64,000 bases of DNA. Origin: Flavobacteriaceae bacterium (lineage in GTDB: Bacteria > Bacteroidota > Bacteroidia > Flavobacteriales > Flavobacteriaceae). Shown one piece after another: positions 56,124 to 64,000 of this stretch. The DNA lies in contig JAFMCL010000005.1 of the NCBI GenBank assembly GCA_017857815.1, positions 31,995 to 95,994 on the forward strand, in the 5' to 3' direction. Each line of letters opens with the position of its first letter. The stretch's first letter is position 1. Position numbers and translations under genes: made by a program. The notes beneath the pieces were generated by a model. The model did no database searches. It was given only the letters and a program-made list of their open reading frames with translations, and was not told the DNA's origin.

Positions 56124-57242
56124 ATGAAATTTATTGTTTCCAGTGATACATTATTGAAAGAACTTCAAGTTTTAGGAGGAATTATTAACACCTCAAATAC
56201 TTTACCGATTTTAGACAATTTCCTTTTTGATCTAAACGCCAACCAACTGATCCTGACTGCCTCAGATTTAGAGACTTCTATGTCATCTTCAATTACAGTA
56301 GAGTCTGAAGACTTCAGTACCATCGCGCTGCCTGCGAGGTTACTTTTAGACACTTTAAAAACATTTCCTGAACAACCTTTAACTTTTGTCAAAACTGACA
56401 AACATACGGTCGAAATCAGTGCAAACAACGGTAAGTATGCAGTTGCTTATGTTGAAGGAGAAGACTTCCCTAAAGCAGCCCAGGTTAAAGACCCTACCAC
56501 CACAAAAATAATTGGGGATGTTCTCGCTACGGCGATCAATGCAACTTTATTTGCTTCAGGAAACGACGACTTAAGACCTGTCATGAGCGGTGTTTTCTTT
56601 CAATTTAGCACAACAGATTTAACTTTTGTTGCGACGGATGCACATAAATTGGTTAAATATTCTCGTAAGGATCTTGCTGCTGATAGTAATGCTGATTTTA
56701 TCATGCCTAAAAAACCATTACAACTTTTAAAAGGTATTCTTCAGGGTGTTGGAGAAGATGTTGTGATTGAATACAATGAAACCAATGCTGAATTTAGTTT
56801 TGGCAACACCCGTTTAACTTGTCGATTGGTCGATGGCAAATATCCAAATTATGATGCGGTAATTCCCAAGGAGAACCCTAACGTAATGCAAATTAATCGT
56901 TCAAGTTTTCTTAACTCTTTAAGAAGGGTGAGTATATTTTCTAATAAAACAACCCATCAGGTTCGATTGAAAATCGCAGGAGCAGAACTTCAAGTATCTG
57001 CTGAAGACTTTGACTATAGCAACAAAGCAGAAGAAAGATTAAATTGTGAATATCAGGGAGATGACCTTCAAATTGGTTTCAACTCTAGGTTTATAATCGA
57101 AATGTTGAACAACATGACGTGTGATGAAATCAAGCTTTCCATGTCACTTCCAAACCGAGCAGGAATAATAACGCCTTTGGATCATACCGAAGAAGGTGAA
57201 GAAATTACGATGTTAGTGATGCCAGTGATGCTAAATGAATAA
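56124..57242 (+). CDS. dnaN: DNA polymerase III beta sliding clamp
   Basis: Ring-shaped processivity clamp loaded by the clamp loader (holA at 13898 is its delta subunit). The 372-residue protein shows three clamp domains: MKFIVSSDTLLKELQVLGGI, LPILDNFLFDLNANQLILTASDLET, ALPARLLLDTLKTFP, RPVMSGVFFQFSTTDLTFVATDAHKL (about 153-178), and the C-terminal peptide VMPVMLNE, the expected MPM-type end. It has its own promoter; dnaA is not adjacent, as in other Bacteroidetes. Confidence 0.97.
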   Translation: MKFIVSSDTLLKELQVLGGIINTSNTLPILDNFLFDLNANQLILTASDLETSMSSSITVESEDFSTIALPARLLLDTLKTFPEQPLTFVKTDKHTVEISANNGKYAVAYVEGEDFPKAAQVKDPTTTKIIGDVLATAINATLFASGNDDLRPVMSGVFFQFSTTDLTFVATDAHKLVKYSRKDLAADSNADFIMPKKPLQLLKGILQGVGEDVVIEYNETNAEFSFGNTRLTCRLVDGKYPNYDAVIPKENPNVMQINRSSFLNSLRRVSIFSNKTTHQVRLKIAGAELQVSAEDFDYSNKAEERLNCEYQGDDLQIGFNSRFIIEMLNNMTCDEIKLSMSLPNRAGIITPLDHTEEGEEITMLVMPVMLNE

Positions 57243-57275
57243 TCTATTAATAAATACTTTTAAAAAATTATTAGT

Positions 57276-58535
57276 TTAACTAACACCTACCATCATTAAT
57301 TCCGATATTCTTTTGTAAGTACCGTTTTCGAGCTTTTCCCGTATGCCTGAAAAAGCATTTAATGTGATTTCAACATCTTCTAGTGTGTGCGTTGCTGTGG
57401 GTATCAGCCTAAGTAGTATCAAACCCTTTGGAATAACGGGATAGACAACAATTGAGCAAAACACACCGTATTTCTCTCTCAAGTCTTTTACCAGTGCCAT
57501 GGCCTCCGGAATGCTTCCTTTTAGATAGACTGGAGTAACACAACTTTGAGTCGTTCCTATATCAAAACCTTGTGCTCTGAGACCGCCTTGCAGCGCTTGC
57601 ACATTTTCCCAAAGTTTTGCTTTAAACTCTGGACGCGTTCTTAACATGTCTAGGCGCTTAAGGGCACCTTTAACAAGTTGCATCTGCAATGATTTTGCAA
57701 ACATTTGAGAACGCATATTATATCTTAAATAATCAACTATTTCTTTATCAGCGGAGATAAAAGCACCTGTTGATGCCATAGATTTTGCAAAAGTTGCAAA
57801 ATAAACATCAATATCATCCTGAACACCCTGTTCTTCTCCAGCACCACGACCATTTTTCCCAAGCGTACCGAATCCATGAGCATCATCAACTAGAAACCTG
57901 AAACTGTATTTGCTTTTTAGTGCAGCTATTTCTTTCAACTTGCCTTGCTCTCCTCGCATACCAAAAACCCCTTCGGAAATCACGAGGATTCCACCTCCTG
58001 TTTGCTCGGCAACCTTAGATGCACGTTGTAAATTTTTCTCTAAACTTTCAACATCATTGTGTTTATAAGTAAAACGCTTCCCTAAATGAAGTCTTACTCC
58101 GTCAATAATACAGGCATGAGCATCAACATCATATACAATAACATCTTCCTTACCAACAAGAGTGTCAATCGTAGAAAGAATACCTTGATATCCAAAATTT
58201 AATAGGTAAGCAGCTTCTTTTCCAACGAACTCTGCTAACTCCTCTTCTAACTGCTCATGAAGATCCGTATGGCCGGACATCATCCTTGCTCCCATGGGGT
58301 AAGCTGAACCGTATTCAGCTGCAGCCTCAGCGTCTACTTTTCTTACTTCTGGGTGATTTGCAAGTCCTAAATAGTCGTTAACGCTCCATGTGATAACTTC
58401 TTTGCCTTTAAATTTCATTCGATTACTTATCGGCCCCTCTAATTTTGGAAAAACAAAGTAACCCTCAGCATATGCAGCCCATTTTCCTACAGGACCCTTA
58501 TTTTCGTATATTCTTTGAAATAAATCTCTCATCAT
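57276..58535 (-). CDS. Alpha-oxoamine synthase (putative cysteate-C-fatty acyltransferase of sulfonolipid synthesis)
   Basis: PLP enzyme of the serine palmitoyltransferase / KBL / BioF family, 419 residues. Visible: WSVNDYLGLANHPEV (about 50-64), MGARMMSGHTDLHEQLEEELA, VDDAHGFGTLGKNGRGAGEE (about 220-239) and the PLP lysine in ATFAKSMASTGAFISADKEIVD (about 250-271). In flavobacteria the highly conserved relative makes the 3-oxo precursor of capnine from L-cysteate and acyl-CoA. Its upstream partner here, a cysteine synthase-like gene 11 nt away, supports that over serine-based sphingolipid or threonine catabolic roles, but sequence alone does not settle the substrate. Confidence 0.75.
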   Translation of the reverse strand: MMRDLFQRIYENKGPVGKWAAYAEGYFVFPKLEGPISNRMKFKGKEVITWSVNDYLGLANHPEVRKVDAEAAAEYGSAYPMGARMMSGHTDLHEQLEEELAEFVGKEAAYLLNFGYQGILSTIDTLVGKEDVIVYDVDAHACIIDGVRLHLGKRFTYKHNDVESLEKNLQRASKVAEQTGGGILVISEGVFGMRGEQGKLKEIAALKSKYSFRFLVDDAHGFGTLGKNGRGAGEEQGVQDDIDVYFATFAKSMASTGAFISADKEIVDYLRYNMRSQMFAKSLQMQLVKGALKRLDMLRTRPEFKAKLWENVQALQGGLRAQGFDIGTTQSCVTPVYLKGSIPEAMALVKDLREKYGVFCSIVVYPVIPKGLILLRLIPTATHTLEDVEITLNAFSGIREKLENGTYKRISELMMVGVS

Positions 58536-58546
58536 CTATCTTGTTC

Positions 58547-59602
58547 CTATATATATTCAATTTTATTTGGTGCTTCTTCATGCGTAGCATCAAAAAATCC
58601 TTGTTCATTCATCCAATCATCACTGTAAATCTTACTCATATAGCGCGATCCATGATCTGGAAAGATGACAACGACAACACTGTCTTTATCAAACTCACCC
58701 ATCGCATTCAATTGTTTTACCGCTTGCATCGCAGCGCCAGAAGTGTAGCCTACAAAAAGACCTTCGGATTTGGTAACTTCACGAGCTGTATGGGCGCTAT
58801 CTTCGTCAGTAACTTTTACGAAAAAATCAATTGAATCAAAGTCTGTAGCTGTGGGAATTAGGTTCTTACCCAGACCCTCAATTCGATAAGGATAAATTTC
58901 ATCTGTATCTAATTCTTTGGTTTCATGGTATTTTTTTAACACAGAACCATAGGCATCTACACCAATAATTTTAATATCAGAATTTTGTTCTTTAAGATAT
59001 TTCGCGCATCCAGATATCGTCCCTCCTGTACCTGAACAGGCGATTAAGTGGGTTATTTTACCCGAAGTTTGATCCCATATTTCAGGACCTGTTGTTTTAT
59101 AATGAGCTTCGAGGTTTAATCCATTAAAGTATTGATTGATATAGACAGAATCCTTTATCTCTTCATGTATCTTTTTTGCAACTTGATAATAAGACCTGGG
59201 GTCTTCCGCCGAAACATTTGCTGGACAAACATAGACTTTAGCGCCCATCGCATGCAGCATATCAATTTTATCTTTAGAAGATTTGGAACTAACAGCCAAA
59301 ATACATTCATATCCTTTAATCAAAGAAACCATTGCTAAACTAAAACCAGTGTTTCCAGAAGTCGTTTCAATAATGGTATCTCCTGGCTTTAAAATTCCAG
59401 ATTTTTCGGCTTCTTCAATAATATACAGTGCAATTCTATCTTTATTGGAATGCCCTGGGTTGAAAGCTTCAAACTTAGAGAAAAAACTACCCTTAAAACC
59501 TGCTACAATATTTTTTAGATGAATTAAAGGGGTCTTTCCGATGAGGTTTAAAATATTTTTTTCAACCTTCATCCCTTTGTATGTTTTTTTATTTACATCC
59601 AT
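58547..59602 (-). CDS. Cysteine synthase-like PLP enzyme (putative cysteate synthase)
   Basis: Fold-type II PLP enzyme of the OASS/CBS family, 351 residues. [13 protein letters not shown] (about 18-30), [15 protein letters not shown] with the PLP lysine (about 46-60), the substrate loop [13 protein letters not shown] (about 79-91), PLP-phosphate loop [10 protein letters not shown] (about 189-198) and [10 protein letters not shown] are all present. Two in-frame ATGs (59602, 59572) are possible starts. Being the first gene of a two-gene unit with the alpha-oxoamine synthase suggests it makes L-cysteate from phosphoserine and sulfite, as in known capnine pathways; a plain cysteine synthase or CBS activity is the alternative. 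Confidence 0.72.
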   Translation of the reverse strand: MDVNKKTYKGMKVEKNILNLIGKTPLIHLKNIVAGFKGSFFSKFEAFNPGHSNKDRIALYIIEEAEKSGILKPGDTIIETTSGNTGFSLAMVSLIKGYECILAVSSKSSKDKIDMLHAMGAKVYVCPANVSAEDPRSYYQVAKKIHEEIKDSVYINQYFNGLNLEAHYKTTGPEIWDQTSGKITHLIACSGTGGTISGCAKYLKEQNSDIKIIGVDAYGSVLKKYHETKELDTDEIYPYRIEGLGKNLIPTATDFDSIDFFVKVTDEDSAHTAREVTKSEGLFVGYTSGAAMQAVKQLNAMGEFDKDSVVVVIFPDHGSRYMSKIYSDDWMNEQGFFDATHEEAPNKIEYI

Positions 59603-59635
59603 TTGCTTTGTAAAAATAATACTTTTTTTTAAAGA

Positions 59636-61774
59636 TCATTGCACTTCTAAATCTAAGAGGAAGGCATACTTTTTTGCCAGCTCTTTTAAACCATCAAAAC
59701 GACCTGATGCTCCACTATGACCGGCACTCATGTTCGTGTCTAAAAAAAGATAATTGTTGTCAGTTTTCATTGTTCTTAACTTTGCCACCCACTTGGCTGG
59801 TTCAAAATACTGAACCTGAGAGTCGTGAAAGCCAGCAGTAACAAGAATGTTAGGATATTTTTGTTCTTTAACTTGATCATAGGGAGAATAGGAAAGCATA
59901 TATTCGTAATACTTTTTCTCATTAGGATTTCCCCATTCATCATACTCTGAGGTCGTTAAAGGAATCGAGTCATCTAACATCGTTGTAACCACGTCTACGA
60001 AAGGAACTGCTGAAATAATTCCATTGTATAATTCTGGAGCAATATTGATCACTACACCCATCAAAAGGCCTCCTGCCGAACCACCATAGGCATAGAGGTG
60101 ACCTGAGGAAGTATAACCTTGGTCAATTAAAAATTTTGAACAATCCACAAAATCTGTAAAAGTATTTTTCTTTTTCAATAATTTTCCGTCCTCATACCAT
60201 TGGCGTCCCATGTACTCCCCTCCTCGGATGTGGGCAATTGCAAAAGCAAATCCTCTGTCCAATAGCGTTAATCGTGTAGTCGAGAAAGATGGGTCTACGG
60301 TGCTTCCATAAGAACCATAGGCATATTGTAAAATGGGTGTTTTAGCGTTTAGCTCAGTATCTTTGTGATAAACAATCGAAATTGGAATTTTAGTTCCGTC
60401 TTCTGCAGGTGCCCAAAGACGTTTTGCTACATAATTATCTTTATCAAAACTTCCGCCGAGAACTTCTTGTTCTTTTAGAATCTTACTTTCTTTGGTTTCC
60501 ATATTAAATTCAATCACAGACGTTGGGGTCGTCATAGAATTGAAAACATACCTCAGAAGTGGTGTGTTGAACTCAGTATTTACTGAAGTGAACAAGGTAT
60601 AGGTCTCTCCCTTCAAAGGCATAAAATAATCTTTCTTTCCGTCCCATGAAAAAATACGCAAACGGGAAAGTCCATTTTCTCTTTCGTTTAATACCCAATA
60701 ATCTTTAAATAATTCAAAATCTTCAAGAAGTACTTGCTCCCGGTGCTCCAATATAGTTTCCCAGTTTTCGATCGTGGGCTTGGAAATTAGGGTGCGCATC
60801 ATCTTAAAGTTGATTGCACCTTGGTGGTTTGTGTGGATATAAAAATGATCGCCAAAGTGCTCTATATCATATTCTAAACCTGCCAAACGCGGTTGGATTA
60901 CTTTAAAATTTGAATAATGGTCATCCGCTTTTAAAAACCGATGCTCACTAGTAAGGGTGCTAATAGAAGAAATGAAGATATATTCTTTCGATTTTGATTT
61001 ACTTACATAAACCGAATAGGTTTCATCGACTTCCTCATAAACCATTTCATCCACTTGATCTGGCAATTGAATGTCGTGTTTAAGAACCGCCTCTGATCTA
61101 AGTGTCTCAGGGTTTTTCCGGTTGTAATAAAGCGTCTTATTATCCGCGCCCCAAACACTTCCGCCGGTTGTGTTTTTTATTTTTGTTTTTAATAAAGAAC
61201 CATCAGATAAATCTTTAACATAAATGATATATTTTCTCCGGGAAAGGGTGTCCAAAGCATAGGCTACTTTTGAGTTGTCTGGGCTAACGTTTATTCCAAC
61301 CAGACTAAAGTAATCATAATCGGCAGCCATGAGGTTACAGTCAAATAAAACTTCCTCTTCGGCTTCTAATGTTTCTTTTTTTCGGGTATAAATCGGATAG
61401 TCTTTACCTATTTCATAACGTGTAATGTACCAGTAGTCGTTATAAAAATAAGGAACCGAGCTATCGTCTTCTTTAATCCTCCCCTTCATTTCATCAAACA
61501 GAGATTCTTGAAGCTTTTTGGTAGAAGCAGTCATTTTTTGATAATAGTCATTTTCGCGCTCCAAATAATCAACGACTTCTGGATTTTCACGGTCTTTTAA
61601 CCAATAATAATTGTCAATTCGTATGTGATCGTGAATTTTATGTTGATGAGGAATTATATCGGCTTTTGGGGGAAGTAAATTGTCTTTTGACATCATATTT
61701 TTTTCAGATTTGCATCCGACAGCAAATGTAAGTGAGTAAAGTATTGAAAAAAATGTTTTAACAGAAAAGTTCAT
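59636..61774 (-). CDS. S9 family peptidase (oligopeptidase B/prolyl oligopeptidase type), exported
   Basis: A 712-residue serine peptidase. MNFSVKTFFSILYSLTFAVGC from 61774 is a lipoprotein-like signal (lipobox AVGC, Cys21), so this start is preferred over the ATG at 61804. A beta-propeller (about 60-430) is followed by the catalytic domain with YAYGGSAGGLLMG (Ser near 560), TAGFHDSQV (Asp near 643) and SAGHSGASGR (His near 681). PTRs-like N-terminal phrase PHQHKIHDHIRIDNYYWL is typical of oligopeptidase B. Divergent from prfB. Substrates cannot be inferred beyond short peptides. Confidence 0.92.
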   Translation of the reverse strand: MNFSVKTFFSILYSLTFAVGCKSEKNMMSKDNLLPPKADIIPHQHKIHDHIRIDNYYWLKDRENPEVVDYLERENDYYQKMTASTKKLQESLFDEMKGRIKEDDSSVPYFYNDYWYITRYEIGKDYPIYTRKKETLEAEEEVLFDCNLMAADYDYFSLVGINVSPDNSKVAYALDTLSRRKYIIYVKDLSDGSLLKTKIKNTTGGSVWGADNKTLYYNRKNPETLRSEAVLKHDIQLPDQVDEMVYEEVDETYSVYVSKSKSKEYIFISSISTLTSEHRFLKADDHYSNFKVIQPRLAGLEYDIEHFGDHFYIHTNHQGAINFKMMRTLISKPTIENWETILEHREQVLLEDFELFKDYWVLNERENGLSRLRIFSWDGKKDYFMPLKGETYTLFTSVNTEFNTPLLRYVFNSMTTPTSVIEFNMETKESKILKEQEVLGGSFDKDNYVAKRLWAPAEDGTKIPISIVYHKDTELNAKTPILQYAYGSYGSTVDPSFSTTRLTLLDRGFAFAIAHIRGGEYMGRQWYEDGKLLKKKNTFTDFVDCSKFLIDQGYTSSGHLYAYGGSAGGLLMGVVINIAPELYNGIISAVPFVDVVTTMLDDSIPLTTSEYDEWGNPNEKKYYEYMLSYSPYDQVKEQKYPNILVTAGFHDSQVQYFEPAKWVAKLRTMKTDNNYLFLDTNMSAGHSGASGRFDGLKELAKKYAFLLDLEVQ

Positions 61775-61911
61775 CAATTCATATTGATTAAAAACATGGA
61801 GCAAATATCAATTATAAATATAAATAAAAAATTAAGATCCCGAGTTTAAAAAATATCATTTAAAATCAAATATCCTCTAATGATTTATTTATTTTAGACA
61901 AAATTTACAAC

Positions 61912-63010
61912 ATGATAACATCCGAGCAACAGAAAGATCTTATTAATCGCCTAGGTGCCCTAAGACGATATCTTTGACATTGATGCTAAGTCAATCGAAA
62001 TAAGAAATCTGGAGGAAAAAACACTTGCTCCTGACTTCTGGAACAACGCTCAAAAAGCTGAACTCTTGATGCGGGAGATTCGAAGCCTTAAAAAGTGGGT
62101 TGATGATTTTAATGAATTAAATCAACTGAATGAAGACCTAGGGGTACTTTTGGAATTTCAAAAAGCTGGAGAAATTGACTCCCAAGAAGTTGATAACCAT
62201 TTCTCAAAAACCATTGAGTTATTTGAAGCCGTAGAATTCCGTAACATGCTTTCTGAAGAAGGTGATGACATGAGCGCAGTGCTCCAAATAACAGCAGGCG
62301 CTGGAGGGACTGAAAGTTGTGATTGGGCAGAGATGTTGATGCGCATGTACTTGATGTGGGGTGAAAAAAATAAATACAGTATCAAGGAGTTGAATCACCA
62401 GGCTGGTGATGTTACGGGAGTTAAAACCGTTACGCTCGAAATTAATGGACCTTTTGGGTTTGGATGGCTTAAGGGGGAGAACGGTGTGCACCGTTTGGTT
62501 CGCATTTCACCTTTTGACAGCAATGCCAAAAGACACACTTCCTTTGCTTCTGTTTATGTTTATCCATTGGTTGATGATTCTATAGAAATCATTGTAAACC
62601 CTTCAGAAATATCTTGGGAAACCATGCGCTCTAGTGGCGCTGGGGGTCAAAATGTTAATAAGGTTGAAACCGCGGTAAGGCTTCGCCATCACCCAACGGG
62701 AATCATCATTGAAAACTCTGAAACCCGCTCGCAATTAGAAAATAAAAATAAAGCCATGCAATTGTTAAAATCTCAATTGTTTGAGATTGAGTTACAGAAA
62801 AAACTATCCGCCAGGCAGGAAATCGAAGCCTCGAAAAAGAAAATTGAATGGGGTTCTCAAATAAGAAACTATGTAATGCATCCTTACAAACTAGTTAAAG
62901 ACGTTAGGACACAAGAAGAAACCAACGATGTGGATGCTGTGATGAATGGAAATATCGATCTGTTCTTAAAAAGTTATTTAATGCTAATGGGGCAAAAAGA
63001 AAACGAATAA
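61912..63010 (+). CDS. prfB: Peptide chain release factor 2, with programmed +1 frameshift
   Basis: Recognises UGA/UAA stops and releases the finished chain. The first 21 codons (MITSEQQKDLINRLGALRRYL) end at an in-frame TGA (61975-61977); skipping the T at 61975 continues as GAC ATT GAT, joining the main frame, so 61912-61974 plus 61976-63010 encode a 365-residue RF2. In the main part: GAGGTESCDW, the codon-recognition SPF (RISPFDSNAKRHTSFAS) and the catalytic GGQ (RSSGAGGQNVNKVETAVRLRH). This is the classical RF2 autoregulatory frameshift, not a pseudogene. The HAD gene follows after 3 nt. Confidence 0.95.
61963..61978 (+). other. prfB +1 programmed frameshift site (AGACGATATCTTTGAC)
   Basis: CTT TGA C slip site, the same as in E. 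coli prfB, but the Shine-Dalgarno-like AGGGGG that helps there is only AGACGA here. RF2 shortage should favour the shift and so restore RF2. Confidence 0.9.
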
Positions 63011-63013
63011 GTT

Positions 63014-63631
63014 ATGACTGAAATAAAAAATGTGATTTTTGATTTAGGAGGCGTATTAATCGATTGGAATCCAGAGTATGTTTATCTCGATGTTTTCGAT
63101 GGAGATCGTGAGAAAATGAAATGGTTTTTTGATGAAATCTGTACAATGGATTGGAATGAAAATCAAGACGCAGGTTATCCGCTTGAAAAAGCTACAGAGG
63201 AAAGGGTTAAGTTGTTTCCAGAATATGAAGAATGGATCAGGATCTATTACGGTAGATGGGAAGAGATGCTGGGAAAACAAATTGATGGAACCGTTGCGAT
63301 TCTTAAACAGCTAATCGATAATCCCAATTATAAAGTGGTTGCATTGACCAATTGGAGTGCAGAGACTTTTCCTATTGCACTGGAAAGGTTTGATTTTCTT
63401 CACTGGTTTGAAGGAATTGTTGTGTCTGGAACTGAAAAAATGAGAAAACCTTTTAATGAAATTTATGAGTTGACTTTAAATCGATTTAATATTGAGGCCG
63501 CTCAAAGCTTATTTATTGACGACAATGCGAAAAATATTGAAGCTGCTGAAAAAATGGGGATTAACACCATTCGTTTCAATAATCCCACACAACTAAAATC
63601 TGATTTAAAAAGTCTGAACATAGAGGTTTAA
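63014..63631 (+). CDS. HAD-superfamily phosphatase
   Basis: Haloacid-dehalogenase-type hydrolase, 205 residues, likely a small phosphatase of the YihX/alpha-D-glucose-1-phosphatase sort. Visible: nucleophile motif IFDLGGVLIDWNP (Asp9, residues 8-20), motif II TNWSAE (about 113-118), the KPF lysine in KMRKPFNEIYELTL (about 147-160) and motif III LFIDDNAKNIEAAEKMGIN (about 172-190). Helical cap (about 20-100). It starts 3 nt after prfB and is probably cotranscribed. Substrate not determinable from sequence. Confidence 0.9.
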   Translation: MTEIKNVIFDLGGVLIDWNPEYVYLDVFDGDREKMKWFFDEICTMDWNENQDAGYPLEKATEERVKLFPEYEEWIRIYYGRWEEMLGKQIDGTVAILKQLIDNPNYKVVALTNWSAETFPIALERFDFLHWFEGIVVSGTEKMRKPFNEIYELTLNRFNIEAAQSLFIDDNAKNIEAAEKMGINTIRFNNPTQLKSDLKSLNIEV

Positions 63632-63667
63632 CTGTATGTTCTTATACATTCCCAAAGTACGATCCAA

Positions 63668-64000
63668 TTAAAAAGGAATGTCATCATTATCCTCAGATGG
63701 GGGTGTATCAAACGCATCATTTGGGCTGGGAAGATTATTTATTTTATTAAGATCTTGATCTCCATGATTCATTTTTGATTGAAATTCAAAAGGAGACTCA
63801 AAATCTTCAAAATCTTCAAATTTACCAAGGTTTCCGACGAACTTCATTCTTATATTATCCAATCCACCATTTCTATGTTTCGCTACAATAAACTCTGCTT
63901 GACCAGCAGATGGAGAGTGGTCTTCGTCATCCCATTCTTCGATACCATAATATTCAGGGCGATAGATAAAAGAAACAATATCAGCATCTTGCTCGATTGC
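63668..64000 (-). CDS. dnaB: Replicative DNA helicase DnaB, C-terminal fragment
   Basis: Only the last 110 codons are inside the window; the gene continues past the right edge. The sequence AIEQDADIVSFIYRPEYYG, then SAGQAEFIVAKHRNG and LDNIRMKFVGN, is the C-terminal end of the DnaB RecA-like motor domain. A flavobacterial acidic tail (FEDFEDFESPFEF) ends in DNDDIPF. Taking only the part after the internal ATG at 63862 would be wrong; the frame is open to the edge. Confidence 0.93.
   Translation of the reverse strand, partial: AIEQDADIVSFIYRPEYYGIEEWDDEDHSPSAGQAEFIVAKHRNGGLDNIRMKFVGNLGKFEDFEDFESPFEFQSKMNHGDQDLNKINNLPSPNDAFDTPPSEDNDDIPF

Noticed and set aside
57276..58535. Calling this gene bioF or kbl
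   Set aside because: No biotin or threonine-catabolism neighbours; partner gene and high conservation in gliders favour the sulfonolipid role, though unproved.
61912..61977. Broken prfB (stop after 21 codons)
   Set aside because: The CTT TGA C context and exact +1 continuation are the known RF2 programmed frameshift.

Overview
The window is a single, gene-dense chromosomal segment of a member of the Bacteroidota, most likely a marine-type Flavobacteriaceae. The signs are: AT-rich DNA; gliding-motility genes gldF and gldG; a sulfonolipid-type PLP enzyme pair; fused E1 alpha/beta 2-oxoacid dehydrogenase; TlpA-type thioredoxin lipoproteins; near absence of Shine-Dalgarno sequences; and repeated TAnnTTTG minus-7 promoter elements, the signature of Bacteroidota sigma-A. 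I see no phage, transposon, CRISPR array, tRNA or rRNA. Intergenic DNA is minimal: the longest gap, about 250 bases between glyA and clpB, holds their divergent promoters.

Layout. 0-5 kb: start of an FAD-linked oxidase (cut by the window edge), a TlpA-like lipoprotein, a rhomboid protease, a lipid A-type acyltransferase, glmM and an ACP-phosphodiesterase-like gene. 5-14 kb: uvrA, a LOG-family hydrolase, an exported M1-peptidase-like protein that appears to start at an ATT codon, and the fused E1 dehydrogenase. 14-17.3 kb: holA, a stand-alone HSDR_N-type nuclease-fold protein, a glycosyltransferase and an OmpA-type lipoprotein ending at a hairpin terminator. 17.3-26.9 kb: a YrdC-family protein, a UvrD/PcrA helicase, a patatin, recG, pheT, a two-helix membrane protein and a DUF2007 protein. 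27-32.6 kb: an ABC-F ATPase, a thioredoxin-fold lipoprotein that has lost CxxC, an SDR, the signal recognition particle RNA, a glutaminyl cyclase and a thioesterase. 32.6-38.5 kb: a three-gene operon of Planctomycetes-type domains (DUF1549/DUF1553 cytochrome, DUF1501 Tat protein, membrane cytochrome with LRR and discoidin-like parts), the most accessory-looking part of the window. 38.6-49.5 kb: glyA, clpB, smpB, pcm, an oxidoreductase / hydroxyacyl-CoA dehydrogenase pair, a PLP-homeostasis protein, an exonuclease/GIY-YIG fusion, a K+ channel and miaA. 49.6-57.2 kb: a lipase-like lipoprotein, phoH-purC, a SAM hydrolase-gldF-gldG operon and dnaN. 57.3-64 kb: the putative sulfonolipid pair, an S9 peptidase, prfB with programmed frameshift, a HAD phosphatase and the 3' end of dnaB.

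How they fit together. Most genes are housekeeping (DNA repair and replication, translation, wall and lipid synthesis). The 52.8-59.6 kb stretch has a surface-motility flavour: GldF/GldG, and a short operon that by family should make cysteate and condense it with an acyl-CoA to a capnine precursor, a lipid tied to gliding in flavobacteria. The most unusual observations are the probable ATT start codon with a signal peptide at 8614, the spacing of minus-7 boxes that predicts several leaderless mRNAs (calibrated on the SRP RNA), the Planctomycetes-like cytochrome operon, and a D/N swap in the thiamine-site motif of the E1 enzyme. I found no wholly novel defence or mobile system. All identities come from reading motifs, not from database searches.
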